Shown one piece after another: positions 1 to 7,559 of a stretch of 59,539 nucleotides of DNA. Position numbers and translations under genes: made by a program. The stretch is taken from NCBI GenBank assembly GCA_018262505.1, contig JAGSYV010000010.1, positions 1 through 59,539 on the forward strand. The letters are read 5' to 3'. The first letter of the stretch is position 1; every line of letters starts with the position of its first letter. Below the pieces are notes generated by a model, which ran no database searches, was not told where the DNA came from, and saw nothing but the letters and a program-made list of their open reading frames with translations. Origin of the DNA: Pseudomonadota bacterium. Its GTDB lineage: Bacteria; Pseudomonadota; Alphaproteobacteria; Rhizobiales; Pleomorphomonadaceae.

Positions 1-480
1 GGCGGGCGGCTGCATGTGCGCGGGCCCAACGTGATGCTCGGCTATCTCCGGGTGGAAAACCCCGGCGTGCTGGAGGCGCCCGAGGATGGCTGGCACGACA
101 CCGGCGACATCGTGGCGCTCGACGACGACGGCTTTATCGCCATCAAGGGCCGCGCCAAGCGCTTCGCCAAGATCGGCGGCGAGATGGTGTCGCTGGCCAG
201 CCTCGATGCGCTGGCCAGCCAGTGCTGGCCGGACGCCACATCGGCCGCCGCCAGCGTGCCGGACGCCAAGAAGGGCGAGCGGATCATCCTGGTGACCGAC
301 CGGAAGGACGCCACCCGCGACGCCTTCATGGCTTTCGCCCGGGGGCGTGGTGCGACGGAACTGATGATGCCGAGCGAGGTGCTGGTGGTGCCGGCGCTGC
401 CGCTGCTCGGTTCCGGCAAGACGGACTTTGCCGGGCTGGGGAAGTTGGTGGCGGAAAAGGCGGCAAGCGTGGCGGCGTAG
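1..480 (+). CDS. Acyl-ACP/acyl-CoA ligase, C-terminal part (5' end outside window)
   Basis: The reading frame is open from base 1 (GGRLHVRGPNVMLGYL...) to the stop at 478-480, so the gene starts upstream of the window. The visible 159 residues are the end of an AMP-forming adenylating enzyme. GPNVMLGYL and WHDTGDI are typical of the core-domain end with the ribose-binding Asp, GRAKRFAKIGGEMVS is the hinge into the small C-terminal domain, and GSGKTDF carries the conserved catalytic Lys near the C-terminus. The family activates a carboxylate to acyl-AMP and transfers it to ACP or CoA. The FAKIGGEMVS hinge resembles the ligase half of Aas-type acyl-ACP synthetase/lysophospholipid acyltransferases, so a membrane-lipid recycling role is plausible. 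The missing N-terminus prevents a firm symbol. Confidence 0.8.
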   Translation, partial: GGRLHVRGPNVMLGYLRVENPGVLEAPEDGWHDTGDIVALDDDGFIAIKGRAKRFAKIGGEMVSLASLDALASQCWPDATSAAASVPDAKKGERIILVTDRKDATRDAFMAFARGRGATELMMPSEVLVVPALPLLGSGKTDFAGLGKLVAEKAASVAA

Positions 481-565
481 TCGCCGGCAAGTTGCAAGGC
501 TGACCGGTATGGGGCTTCGGGGTGCCTGATAGTGCCCTCGGAGCCCTCTCGTCCTGAGGTCCTCG

Positions 566-674
566 CCTGCGCGAGGATGACAGGAAATTGATAGGAAACA
601 GGTGGTTATCGGATCGCATTGCTGCTCCCATTGCCGCTTCACCCGCAGCCGTCATGCTGTCATCCTCGCGCAGG
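566..674. repeat. Pair of inverted 18-bp intergenic repeats
   Basis: CCTGCGCGAGGATGACAG at 566-583 recurs as its exact reverse complement at 657-674, with about 73 bases between. The left copy also forms a small CTCGC/GCGAG hairpin with the bases before it. No gene lies between the copies. This looks like two facing copies of a chromosomal intergenic repeat; it could serve as a transcription end for the ligase gene. Confidence 0.6.
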
Positions 675-677
675 CCG

Positions 678-701
678 CTTAAATTCACAAGTGAATTTAA
701 G
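678..701. repeat. Inverted repeat with 11-bp arms
   Basis: CTTAAATTCAC at 678-688 and GTGAATTTAAG at 691-701 are exact reverse complements separated by AA. The AT-rich palindrome stands out in high-GC DNA, between the ends of the ligase gene (plus) and the 771-1052 gene (minus). It could be a protein-binding palindrome or part of a bidirectional transcription end. Confidence 0.55.
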
Positions 702-770
702 GTGGATCTCAGGCAGGATAGAGCGAGCGGGCTATATAGGGCTCCGGCCTCGCGGCCCGATTACTTGCGG

Positions 771-1052
771 CTACCGTCTTTTGAAGCCGCTGGCGTAGGG
801 ATCCGAGTTGTAGGTCGTCGAGCCGTGGCCGAAGGTGTATTCGGTGACGGAGCCGTAGAGGTTTTCCATTGTCTGGGAATAGGGCACGCCGTTGCGATAG
901 GTGGTGTAGCCGAAGCCGAGGTTTTGCTCGGTTACGTAGGTGTTGCCGTGGGAATCCGTGCGGCAGGGGCTGGTGATCAGCGCGCAGTCGGCATGGGCCG
1001 GTGCCGCCAGAAGCATAGTCAGCGCGGCAAGAGAAAAAATCCTTGAAATCAT
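771..1052 (-). CDS. Small secreted protein, SOS-promoter controlled
   Basis: A 93-residue protein with a clear Sec signal peptide (MISRIFSLAALTMLLAAPAHA, cleavage likely after AHA). The mature part is about 70 residues rich in Tyr, Thr, Ser, Gly and Asn, with two Cys near its start (DCALITSPCRTD) that could form a disulfide. No catalytic motif is visible and I do not recognise the family. The start at 1052 gives the complete signal peptide. About 70 bases upstream is a good sigma70-type promoter overlapping a LexA box, so expression on DNA damage is likely. The gene faces away from the phage-derived locus that begins just to its right. It may be an exported structural or toxin-like peptide, but its function is unknown. 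Confidence 0.65.
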   Translation of the reverse strand: MISRIFSLAALTMLLAAPAHADCALITSPCRTDSHGNTYVTEQNLGFGYTTYRNGVPYSQTMENLYGSVTEYTFGHGSTTYNSDPYASGFKRR

Positions 1053-1125
1053 GATGATAGCTTCTTGATCGAGCTTGAGATGGGCGTCCGCAGTGTGATT
1101 GGCCTTGCGGAGAACGCCTTGACGT

Positions 1126-1158
1126 GTTCTTTATATGTTCTCTTTCCTGTTCTATCAA
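1126..1158 (-). promoter_or_regulatory. LexA (SOS) box overlapping a sigma70-type promoter
   Basis: Read on the minus strand, TTGATA (1153-1158), a 17-base spacer and TATAAA (1130-1135) form a near-consensus promoter. The -10 lies inside GAACATATAAAGAAC (1126-1140), an exact match to the alphaproteobacterial LexA site GTTC-N7-GTTC. A further GTTC at 1149-1152 could be a third half-site. The predicted transcript runs into the 771-1052 gene. Confidence 0.7.
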
Positions 1159-1246
1159 GAAGGGAGTTTATACGATCTGCAATCTTTTGTAGAATCTTGG
1201 TGAATGCCCGAGGCTCCTGGGCAGGCGCCTCTCTCCCCACCACCAC

Positions 1247-1284
1247 GGAAACCTTGAATCCTTAGCGTCGGGCCGACAGCGTCG
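1247..1284 (+). promoter_or_regulatory. Phage-locus promoter-like motif, site A, with hairpin
   Basis: AAACC (1249-1253), seven bases, then CTTAG (1261-1265), followed by a short hairpin (CCGAC, loop AGC, GTCGG). It lies about 55 bases before the 1327 start. It is one of seven clear sites of the same design, each ahead of a phage gene here. Confidence 0.6.
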
Positions 1285-1326
1285 GACCGGTAAGGCGTCC
1301 TGGCGCGTGAGCGATGCGAGGACCAG

Positions 1327-3387
1327 ATGCCCGTTGTGCCAACCTATGAAGACCGAGGCATTCGCCTCGATCCCGGCCTCAATTTCCGCGACAGCACCCA
1401 CGCCACCGGCGAGATGTTCGGCTCGCAAGTGGGCGAGGCGATGGGGAAGGCCGGGCAGGGCCTCATCGACGTGGGCAAGGCGGTGGCCGAGGTTGAGGAT
1501 CTCGATGCCACCACCACCGCCAAGGACAATGGCAACGTGTTCATTGGACGAGCCAACGAACGGGCCTATGGCGAAAACGGCTACATGAACACCAGCGGCC
1601 GCGCGGGGGTAGAGGGGATCAAGAGCTTCCAGGCTGACCTCATGCAGATGGCAAAAGAGGGAGCCAAGGGGCTGTCGCCGCTTGCCGAGAGGCGATACTG
1701 GGACACGGCCAATGTCGTCATGAACGACATGATGAAGGAAGCCTATCGCCACTCGATGGCGCAACGACCCGTGTGGAAGGCGAAGGCTGACAACACGCGT
1801 ACCGCCGTGCTCTCCGACAGTGCTGTTAGCAAGCCGGAGGGGAGCGAGGGGGTGCCGCTGATGGTTGCCGCCGCCGTGGCCCAGCACGACGAGACGGCGC
1901 GGGATCAGCAACTGCCTGAGCAGGACAGACTGAAGGGGAACGCAAGCGTCGTTTCCGATATTGTCGAGGCGCGGCTTCTCAAGCGGGCGGAGACGGACCC
2001 CAGGGTGGCGTTGCGCCAGCTCGAACTCGCCAAGGGCAGTCTTCCGAAGGCCACCTTCGATAGACTGTTCGGGAACTTCAACAAGGCGGCGGTTGACGAG
2101 ACGACCTGGCAGGGCGCCGTGGCCTTCGCGACCGGTCCGCGGGCGCCGGAAGAAATGTCGCCGATAGTAGGCGTATCGGACGCAACGCCCGCTGCCGGCC
2201 CGACGCGGCAGAAGGGCTTCCTGCTCGACCACACGGCCGGCGCCAACGCCCCGGCGGTGCTCAATCTCGATACTCCCTTCGCCACCAATCTCGCCGCCTT
2301 GATCGAGGACGCGCCGGCCAAGGTTCGCGATGGCCTCGGCATCGGCTTCCGCAAGGGGGCCGACGACCCACATGGCGAGCGGCGGGCGGCCGACCTCACC
2401 TATCTTGGCGTCAGCCTCGATCAGGCGCCAGCCGATGTGCAGGACTGGCTGCGGCGCAACGCCGGTTCATACGGTCTCAGCCTGCCGATCGGCGGCGGGC
2501 CGAACGGCTCGGTGGTAGCCAGCACCGACGGCGTGGCGGTCCGGGCGCTAAGGCCGTCGGCGGAAGCCATCGACAAGCACCTCGCGTCCATCGCCGATCC
2601 GGGCCAGCGGGTGATTGCCCAGCAGGCGATCATGGCCACGCTGGACCAGCAAAGCCGGCAGGAGCAGCAGCAGCAGCAAGCGGCCAAGGACGTGCTGTGG
2701 CAGAAGGTGGAGGACGGCACGGCGCCCGACGCACTGCCCTTCCCCATCCGCCAGGCGGCCGGCAGCGGCGCCATGACGGTGGCGCGCAACTATGTCAACA
2801 AGACGCGGCACGGTCCCATCGTCAGCGACGACGTGCTGCTCCGCGACATGCGCCTTTTCGCCGCCGAGCGGCCGGAGGATTTCGCGCGGGTGGACCTCAA
2901 CGACTATCGCGACCGCCTGGAAGGATCCGATCTCAAGGCGCTGGCCGAGACGCAATCGGCGATCGGCCAGGACAGTCGCAAGGCGCGCGACCAGGGCGCC
3001 GAGCTCAAGAATGCCTTCGACATCGCCAAGACGAGGCTGGAAGACGCCGGTGCGCTGACGCCGGGCGAAGAAAGCGCCCATCAGCGCCAGTTGCTGGCCC
3101 AGGTGCAGAACACCGTCTATGCCGGCCTTGCTGACTTCCGGACGGCCAATCCCGGCGCCAGGCCGACGCCGTCCGACGTCCACAAGATGGTCGATCCGTT
3201 CCTGCTGCCCTACTACCTGCCGCAACCGGACCCCAGGCGCGGCAAGCCCGTAGCCAAGCTTTCCGACATCTCGCCCGACCTGCGCGCGAGCATTACGCAG
3301 CAGCTTGCCATGGAGATCGACCGCAAGCCGACCGATGGCGAAATAGCGCGGGAATACGCGGCGTTCATGCAGTCGCAGTTGGTGTGA
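1327..3387 (+). CDS. Phage internal virion-like protein (gp15-like position)
   Basis: A 686-residue, largely hydrophilic and helical protein. The opening (VPTYEDRGIRLDPGLNFRD) and the segment YGENGYMNTSGRAGVEGI match a pattern I associate with internal virion or ejection proteins of podoviruses. A Gln-rich helical stretch lies near residues 436-446, and the C-terminus is predicted helical (PFLLPYYLPQPDPRRGKPVAKL...). The length compares with T7 gp15 (about 750). The ATG at 1327 follows GCGAGGA. The order, before a giant polyvalent protein and tail fibres, also fits gp15. The 3' end of this gene is repeated downstream at 4865-4893 and 6479-6813, each copy next to another membrane-protein gene. 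The exact family cannot be assigned by eye; an internal virion role is inferred from composition and position. Confidence 0.6.
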   Translation: MPVVPTYEDRGIRLDPGLNFRDSTHATGEMFGSQVGEAMGKAGQGLIDVGKAVAEVEDLDATTTAKDNGNVFIGRANERAYGENGYMNTSGRAGVEGIKSFQADLMQMAKEGAKGLSPLAERRYWDTANVVMNDMMKEAYRHSMAQRPVWKAKADNTRTAVLSDSAVSKPEGSEGVPLMVAAAVAQHDETARDQQLPEQDRLKGNASVVSDIVEARLLKRAETDPRVALRQLELAKGSLPKATFDRLFGNFNKAAVDETTWQGAVAFATGPRAPEEMSPIVGVSDATPAAGPTRQKGFLLDHTAGANAPAVLNLDTPFATNLAALIEDAPAKVRDGLGIGFRKGADDPHGERRAADLTYLGVSLDQAPADVQDWLRRNAGSYGLSLPIGGGPNGSVVASTDGVAVRALRPSAEAIDKHLASIADPGQRVIAQQAIMATLDQQSRQEQQQQQAAKDVLWQKVEDGTAPDALPFPIRQAAGSGAMTVARNYVNKTRHGPIVSDDVLLRDMRLFAAERPEDFARVDLNDYRDRLEGSDLKALAETQSAIGQDSRKARDQGAELKNAFDIAKTRLEDAGALTPGEESAHQRQLLAQVQNTVYAGLADFRTANPGARPTPSDVHKMVDPFLLPYYLPQPDPRRGKPVAKLSDISPDLRASITQQLAMEIDRKPTDGEIAREYAAFMQSQLV

Positions 3388-3483
3388 GAGTGGCGTCCTT
3401 TCGCAGCGCAAGACTATCTCGATGACGAGAGGCATCGCGAGGATCGCTGTGGGCTCAAGAGATAGTCCGTTGTAAAGGTGCAG

Positions 3484-3520
3484 CTTATCGGGGTATGGTT
3501 TGTCATGCTACCCTGATAAG
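3484..3520 (+). promoter_or_regulatory. Conserved inverted repeat before membrane gene 1
   Basis: CTTATCGGGGTA (3484-3495) and TACCCTGATAAG (3509-3520) pair over 11 of 12 positions with a 13-base loop, ending 13 bases before the ATG at 3534. The same element, with compensating sequence changes, precedes the paralogous gene at 5042. It could be an operator or an mRNA hairpin near the ribosome-binding site. Confidence 0.6.
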
Positions 3521-3533
3521 TAGAGTTAGGTAT

Positions 3534-4730
3534 ATGAACAGTCTGGCTTCCGACGCCCTCCACTTTGCCTTCGACAATTTGTTTACCGTTATTTTGGGAG
3601 TGCCTTTTCTAGCGGCGGCCATTTTCTTGCATTTTTTGAAGCCTACGTTCAAGCTCGGGCGGGCTGGCTACTTCTGTGCATTTGGGGTAACCCTTCTAGT
3701 CTGGAGATTAGCTGGTCCTCTGGGGTCCGTGGTGGCGAAGAACGAGGGAAGCGTCTATTTTCCCTTCTGGGTATTGGCCGTTTATCTGTGTCTTATTGTC
3801 ACTGGAATTTTGCTCGGTCTTGCTTCCTCGGCACGCGCGATGGACGCCTATAACCATCGCACCTATTGGTTCTTGGGGTTTATTCCTATCGCCAATCTTT
3901 CGCTTCTGCTCAAGCGGCCGAGGCAGCGCAGGGAGTTGCACGTCTCGCAGTTGGCCGGAAACGCCTTGCTCATTGGCACCGGCTGCCTGATGCTCGGTAC
4001 GTTCTATCTGCCGGCCGATTTCTTCGCGCCGGCCATGGTGGCGTTCGTTGGTCGTGGGGAATACGATCGTATATTGGACGGTGATGTCACGCAGCAGGAA
4101 GGCTATAAACGCGTATTCGGCGTGTATCTGCAGGGACATATCGACTCGATTCGTCCACCAAGAAACATTGACGAAGATGAAGTATTCGTCGGAAAAGAGA
4201 TCGATGGGACTACCATCCGTCTAATCTTCGAGCGTGGAAACAACATAACCTACAAGGGATCGATGGCCTGGCTGCTCCAGGAGAGTTTTGAGGTATGTCG
4301 GGATCCGCGCCTCGGAACCTTCATGGATATGGGCGCGACCGTCGAAAGGAGATACGTCACGCACCAGGGGGGACTTCTGGATACGGTGACCGTCACAGCA
4401 GCAATTTGCCCGACAGTGCCCGAGGCCGTTTCAGAATATATCCAGGTTTTCGCGGGCCTTGCGAAGCGAGGGATTCGCATTGACGACGAAACAATTTCCA
4501 GCAACGGCAATTATGCCGACAAGCTGATGACCGTCGATTTCAAGTATTCTGGAGATATTGGGAAGTTATCCATGAGTTATATTCAGAAATCTGTTTGCAG
4601 TCATCCGATATTCGCGAATATCACGCGGTTCGACGTGAGCGTGCAGGGAGTTTACAAGTCGGACAAGGGCGAGGATTTAGGGGAAGCGACCGTCGACTAC
4701 AATACCTGCCAGGCCCTGAAGAAGGGATAG
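3534..4730 (+). CDS. Accessory membrane protein 1 with extracytoplasmic domain
   Basis: A 398-residue protein. The first 180 residues carry about four or five transmembrane segments with the signature GLASSARAMDAYNHRTYWFLGFIPIANLSLLLKRP. The remaining 200 or so are a soluble domain with four scattered Cys, probably periplasmic. The start at 3534 is chosen because it lies just after the conserved hairpin and matches the paralogue at 5042-6235; an in-frame ATG at 3495 falls inside that hairpin. GC content and codon use are lower than in the flanking phage genes, suggesting a separate origin. It sits where phage genomes often carry accessory genes, so superinfection exclusion or envelope protection is possible, but nothing shows this directly. 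The family is not recognised. Confidence 0.65.
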   Translation: MNSLASDALHFAFDNLFTVILGVPFLAAAIFLHFLKPTFKLGRAGYFCAFGVTLLVWRLAGPLGSVVAKNEGSVYFPFWVLAVYLCLIVTGILLGLASSARAMDAYNHRTYWFLGFIPIANLSLLLKRPRQRRELHVSQLAGNALLIGTGCLMLGTFYLPADFFAPAMVAFVGRGEYDRILDGDVTQQEGYKRVFGVYLQGHIDSIRPPRNIDEDEVFVGKEIDGTTIRLIFERGNNITYKGSMAWLLQESFEVCRDPRLGTFMDMGATVERRYVTHQGGLLDTVTVTAAICPTVPEAVSEYIQVFAGLAKRGIRIDDETISSNGNYADKLMTVDFKYSGDIGKLSMSYIQKSVCSHPIFANITRFDVSVQGVYKSDKGEDLGEATVDYNTCQALKKG

Positions 4731-4864
4731 AAGGCATCCACTCCTCGTGCATCTTGCCGGTCGCCATGTCCCTTTTACTGTTGCTGGCACTGTCGATGAG
4801 CAGTCGCTGGTGAAGGTTTTCGGCATCGTTACTCACGCGTTTGCTGGATGTGAAGGCAAACGCA

Positions 4865-4893
4865 GGCGTTCATGCAGTCGCAGTTGGCGTGAG
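4865..4893 (+). pseudogene. 29-base copy of the 3' end of the 1327-3387 gene
   Basis: The bases coding FMQSQL and the stop of the 1327-3387 gene recur here with one substitution (Val to Ala in the last codon). It is not preceded by a reading frame. It is followed, as in the original, by about 100 bases and the hairpin leader of a membrane-protein gene, so it marks the boundary of a displaced cassette. Confidence 0.7.
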
Positions 4894-4992
4894 GGCGTGG
4901 GGCTTGCGAAGCGTGGCATGCGCGGACTCTACGGCGGGGAGCGCCTGGATAATTGCTGTGATCTCTGTAGATAGCCCGTTGTCCGTCCGCAT

Positions 4993-5028
4993 CTTATTAG
5001 GGTAGGATTTTGTATCTACCCTAATAAG
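4993..5028 (+). promoter_or_regulatory. Perfect 12-bp inverted repeat before membrane gene 2
   Basis: CTTATTAGGGTA (4993-5004), a 12-base loop, and TACCCTAATAAG (5017-5028) are perfectly complementary and end 13 bases before the ATG at 5042. Upstream, AGATAG-Y-CCGTTGT is also shared with the 3484 element. The single mismatch of that copy is paired here, so the stem rather than its exact sequence is conserved. Confidence 0.65.
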
Positions 5029-5041
5029 TAGAGTTTTGTAT

Positions 5042-6235
5042 ATGGAAGCGTTCGCCTACAGGATCATGCAAACCGGCTACTCCAACTCCCTCTTTTTCTC
5101 CTGGGGGATGCTGCTTGCTTTCGCGGCGGTCGTTGTTTTCTTGGTTAAGCCAAAATTTCGGATGGGCCGGGCTGCATATTTCTCTGTCATGGGATTGTGT
5201 ATTCTGTTTTTTGGGATGCGATATTTTATAGATGGCTTTTTTCAGGATGCCGTGAAGAATGATTATTTATTCAAACTGGTGCTGGGCAGCTATTCTTGCC
5301 TCACCATAGGTGCCGTTCTGCTCGGGCTTGCTTCGGCTGCAAGGTCAAATGACGCATACGGTCACTGGAAGAATTGGTTCCTGGGATTTATCCCGCTTGT
5401 CAGCCTCGTATTGCTTTTCAAGTCACCGCTGGAGCCGGGGAAGCCGGGCTTCTCGCGGGTTGCGGTAAACATCCTGCTAATTGTCTTGGGCTTGTTTCTG
5501 TTTGGGTCCGGCAGAATGCTGGTGGTTCTTACCGATCTGGATAGTCGACAGACCGCCGGCAACGCGCAGAACGATCCGGAGTTTCAGAAGAAAGCGGAGC
5601 GGTACGAGCTGCAAAATCGCGGCGTGAATGGGTGGCTGCAGGAAGTGGTGAAGACCATCCATACACCTGAAAAAATTGACTGGGCTACCGTGATGTCTTC
5701 AGCGAAGGTCGATGGGGATACACTTCGCTTTGTTTATGAGGTCGCCTACGGAAGTAGCGCCTATTCGCAGATCTGGAAGAATCAGAAGACCTATGAGTTG
5801 TGTAAAATGCCCGCGTTTGCCAATTTGATGGAAGCCGGTGGAACCATTGAGAAGAAGTACCTCGGAGAACAGGGCATGCTTCTGGGCGAGGCAAGGGCCA
5901 ATACACAGCTTTGCGGGCCATTTTTAGCTGGCATTGCAAAAGATGCACAAGAAATTATCTCTGGATGGCATGAATCGGTTCCGATTAACGACGAGACGAC
6001 GTGGACGAATATTGAATATAGAGACGATCTTTTGATTGTGTATTTTGAAAAGAAGGGTAATGGGGAGAGAGTTGATACAGATAGCGTTCTGTATAAGCTT
6101 TGCGGTAATGACTTATCCAGGAAGATTATGGATTTTGGTGTCGATGCCCGTGTTGTGACCGGGACATCGGAGAAGGTCGAGATAGGCACTGATACCGTTC
6201 CTAACGTCGACTGCACCTATTGGATTGCTGAATAG
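5042..6235 (+). CDS. Accessory membrane protein 2 (paralogue of 3534-4730)
   Basis: A 397-residue paralogue of the 3534-4730 product with the same architecture: hydrophobic N-terminal half with the signature GLASAARSNDAYGHWKNWFLGFIPLVSLVLLFKSP, then a soluble domain of about 210 residues containing spaced Cys and an LMEAGGTIEKKYL segment that aligns with FMDMGATVERRYV of the first protein. Identity is concentrated around the last transmembrane segments; the soluble domains have diverged widely, as in proteins under selection for different partners. The start at 5042 follows the conserved hairpin. The gene is bracketed by fragments of the 3' end of the 1327-3387 phage gene. Function unknown; an immunity or exclusion protein is a hypothesis only. 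Confidence 0.65.
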   Translation: MEAFAYRIMQTGYSNSLFFSWGMLLAFAAVVVFLVKPKFRMGRAAYFSVMGLCILFFGMRYFIDGFFQDAVKNDYLFKLVLGSYSCLTIGAVLLGLASAARSNDAYGHWKNWFLGFIPLVSLVLLFKSPLEPGKPGFSRVAVNILLIVLGLFLFGSGRMLVVLTDLDSRQTAGNAQNDPEFQKKAERYELQNRGVNGWLQEVVKTIHTPEKIDWATVMSSAKVDGDTLRFVYEVAYGSSAYSQIWKNQKTYELCKMPAFANLMEAGGTIEKKYLGEQGMLLGEARANTQLCGPFLAGIAKDAQEIISGWHESVPINDETTWTNIEYRDDLLIVYFEKKGNGERVDTDSVLYKLCGNDLSRKIMDFGVDARVVTGTSEKVEIGTDTVPNVDCTYWIAE

Positions 6236-6366
6236 AGCAAATATCGACTGGAGTGAAACTTCAGCCCAACCTGTTTGACAAGGCTTGATGTTACCGGTCA
6301 TGGCAAAGTAAGCGTTCGGCTTTGACCAAGCCGTGCCGTACACGCGGATCAATGGTCTGTCACAGC

Positions 6367-6414
6367 GGAAACCCTTCGCCCCCTAGCATCCGGCATTCCG
6401 ACCACGAGGGGATG
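6367..6414 (+). promoter_or_regulatory. Phage-locus promoter-like motif, site B, with hairpin
   Basis: AAACC (6369-6373), eight bases, CCTAG (6382-6386), then CGGCAT pairing with ATGCCG across a 15-base loop. It precedes the TTG of the gene remnant at 6420. It is closely similar to site D over about 45 bases. Confidence 0.55.
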
Positions 6415-6419
6415 CCGCC

Positions 6420-6813
6420 TTGCTCAGCCCTGCCGACTACGACGATTACAAGGGTAGGCAGCGGCGGGAAGATGCCGCGCGCTGACGCCCGGCGAAGAAA
6501 GCGGCGATCAGCGCCAGTTGCTGGCCAGGGTGCAGAATGCCGTCTACTCCGGCCTCGCCGACTTCCGGGCGGCCAACCCCGGTCGCAAGCCGGCGCCGGC
6601 TGATATCCGCAAGATGGTCGACCCGTTCCTGCTGCCCTACTATCTGCCGCAACCAGACCCCGGCGCGTCAAACCCGTAGCCAAGCTTTCCGACATCTCGC
6701 CCGACCTGCGCGCGAGCATTACGCGCCAGCTCGCCATGGAATACGGTCGCAAGCCGACGGACGGCGAGGTGGCGCGGGAGTATGCGGCGTTCATGCAGTC
6801 GCAGCTGGGTTAG
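6420..6813 (+). pseudogene. Chimeric remnant: start of a 7560-type gene joined to end of a 1327-type gene
   Basis: From the TTG at 6420 the frame reads LLSPADYDDYKGRQRREDAAR and stops at 6483-6485. This matches the first residues of the 7560-11519 product. From 6479 to 6813 the DNA matches the last 336 bases of the 1327-3387 gene in another frame (GEESGDQRQLLARVQNAVYSG...), with one base missing near 6660 that causes a stop at 6677-6679. The junction GAAGATGCCGCGCGCTGACG resembles both parents, so a deletion through short homology joined them. Because the intact genes lie in the opposite order, the deletion must have happened between tandem copies of the locus. Confidence 0.8.
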
Positions 6814-6839
6814 GAGGTGTGGTCCTTACGCACTCAGTT

Positions 6840-7232
6840 TCAGCGCTGTGTTGCCGCCGCGTCGTCCACCGGAGCCGCGCCAAACTCTACCTCCAGGTTC
6901 TCCAGCGAAGAATAGTAAATGCTGATGGACAGAAGAAGCAAGATGACGACGCCGGTACCGAGGCCCCTCGTCGGCACGGACGCACTCCTGGCGAGCCGGA
7001 CGATGGCAAAAAAGAGAGCTGGTATGATGAACAAGCCTATGAAAGTGCCGATAATGGTCCCGATATACCGTGCGGATCCGAAATCCTGATTGGGTAATTT
7101 GAAGCCGAGAAGTACTGTGATCACGATCGTGGCGGCCAGGGCAAGCAAGCACAGCTTTCTCATGCAGCTGTCTCGATGATACCTGTCGGCGGCCACGGCT
7201 TTCTTGGTTTCTTCCGAGACATCGATTTGCAT
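6840..7232 (-). CDS. Small membrane protein, third cargo gene
   Basis: A 130-residue protein with an N-terminal cytoplasmic stretch of about 25 residues and three predicted transmembrane segments (LCLLALAATIVITVLLGF, IGTIIGTFIGLFIIPALFFAIV, GVVILLLLSISIYY). No conserved motif is recognised. It lies on the minus strand, in the same slot between phage genes that holds the two plus-strand membrane genes. It follows the displaced 3' end at 6813 directly, so it looks like a third accessory gene. Coding bias and membrane topology support a real gene, but a homologue would be needed to be sure. Confidence 0.5.
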   Translation of the reverse strand: MQIDVSEETKKAVAADRYHRDSCMRKLCLLALAATIVITVLLGFKLPNQDFGSARYIGTIIGTFIGLFIIPALFFAIVRLARSASVPTRGLGTGVVILLLLSISIYYSSLENLEVEFGAAPVDDAAATQR

Positions 7233-7393
7233 TCTTAACCTCGTGCTCCAGTCCTACGCGTCGGCTCCGGACGGACTGCTGCTCGCATAGGGGCGATCCC
7301 TGAATGCTTCGACTATGTCCGGAGAGACGCGAGTCGGCAACGAGGCGCAACCCCTTATTGAGTCGTGGTGAATACTGAAGCACCCGCCGATCA

Positions 7394-7492
7394 GATTGAG
7401 TCAACCTGATCGCAGAGCGGCTGCTCAAGCAAATGAACCTGGAGCCATCGCCGGACCACCAAATGTTTCAATTTGGTCGCGAAGGCTCCAGG
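7394..7492 (+). repeat. Dispersed intergenic palindromic repeat (RIME-like), copy 1
   Basis: About 98 bases here match the reverse complement of 40850-40945, for example GCGGCTGCTC-N-AGCAAATGAA and AAATGTTTCAATTTGGTCG. The right half folds into a nested hairpin (CCTGGAGCC 7438-7446 with GGCTCCAGG 7484-7492; ACCAAAT with ATTTGGT inside). A further pair, CGATCAG with CTGATCG, lies at the left end. It is not coding and is of the size of rhizobial intergenic mosaic elements. Confidence 0.7.
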
Positions 7493-7506
7493 GGCGTCTA
7501 TCACCA

Positions 7507-7554
7507 TGAAAACCTCCAGGACTTAGCGTCGGGCCCGATCCTTTTCGGGAGACA
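7507..7554 (+). promoter_or_regulatory. Phage-locus promoter-like motif, site C, with hairpin
   Basis: AAACC (7510-7514), seven bases, CTTAG (7522-7526), then CCCGA-N6-TCGGG. GGGAGA after the hairpin is the likely ribosome-binding site for the TTG at 7560. Confidence 0.6.
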
Positions 7555-7559
7555 GGCCT

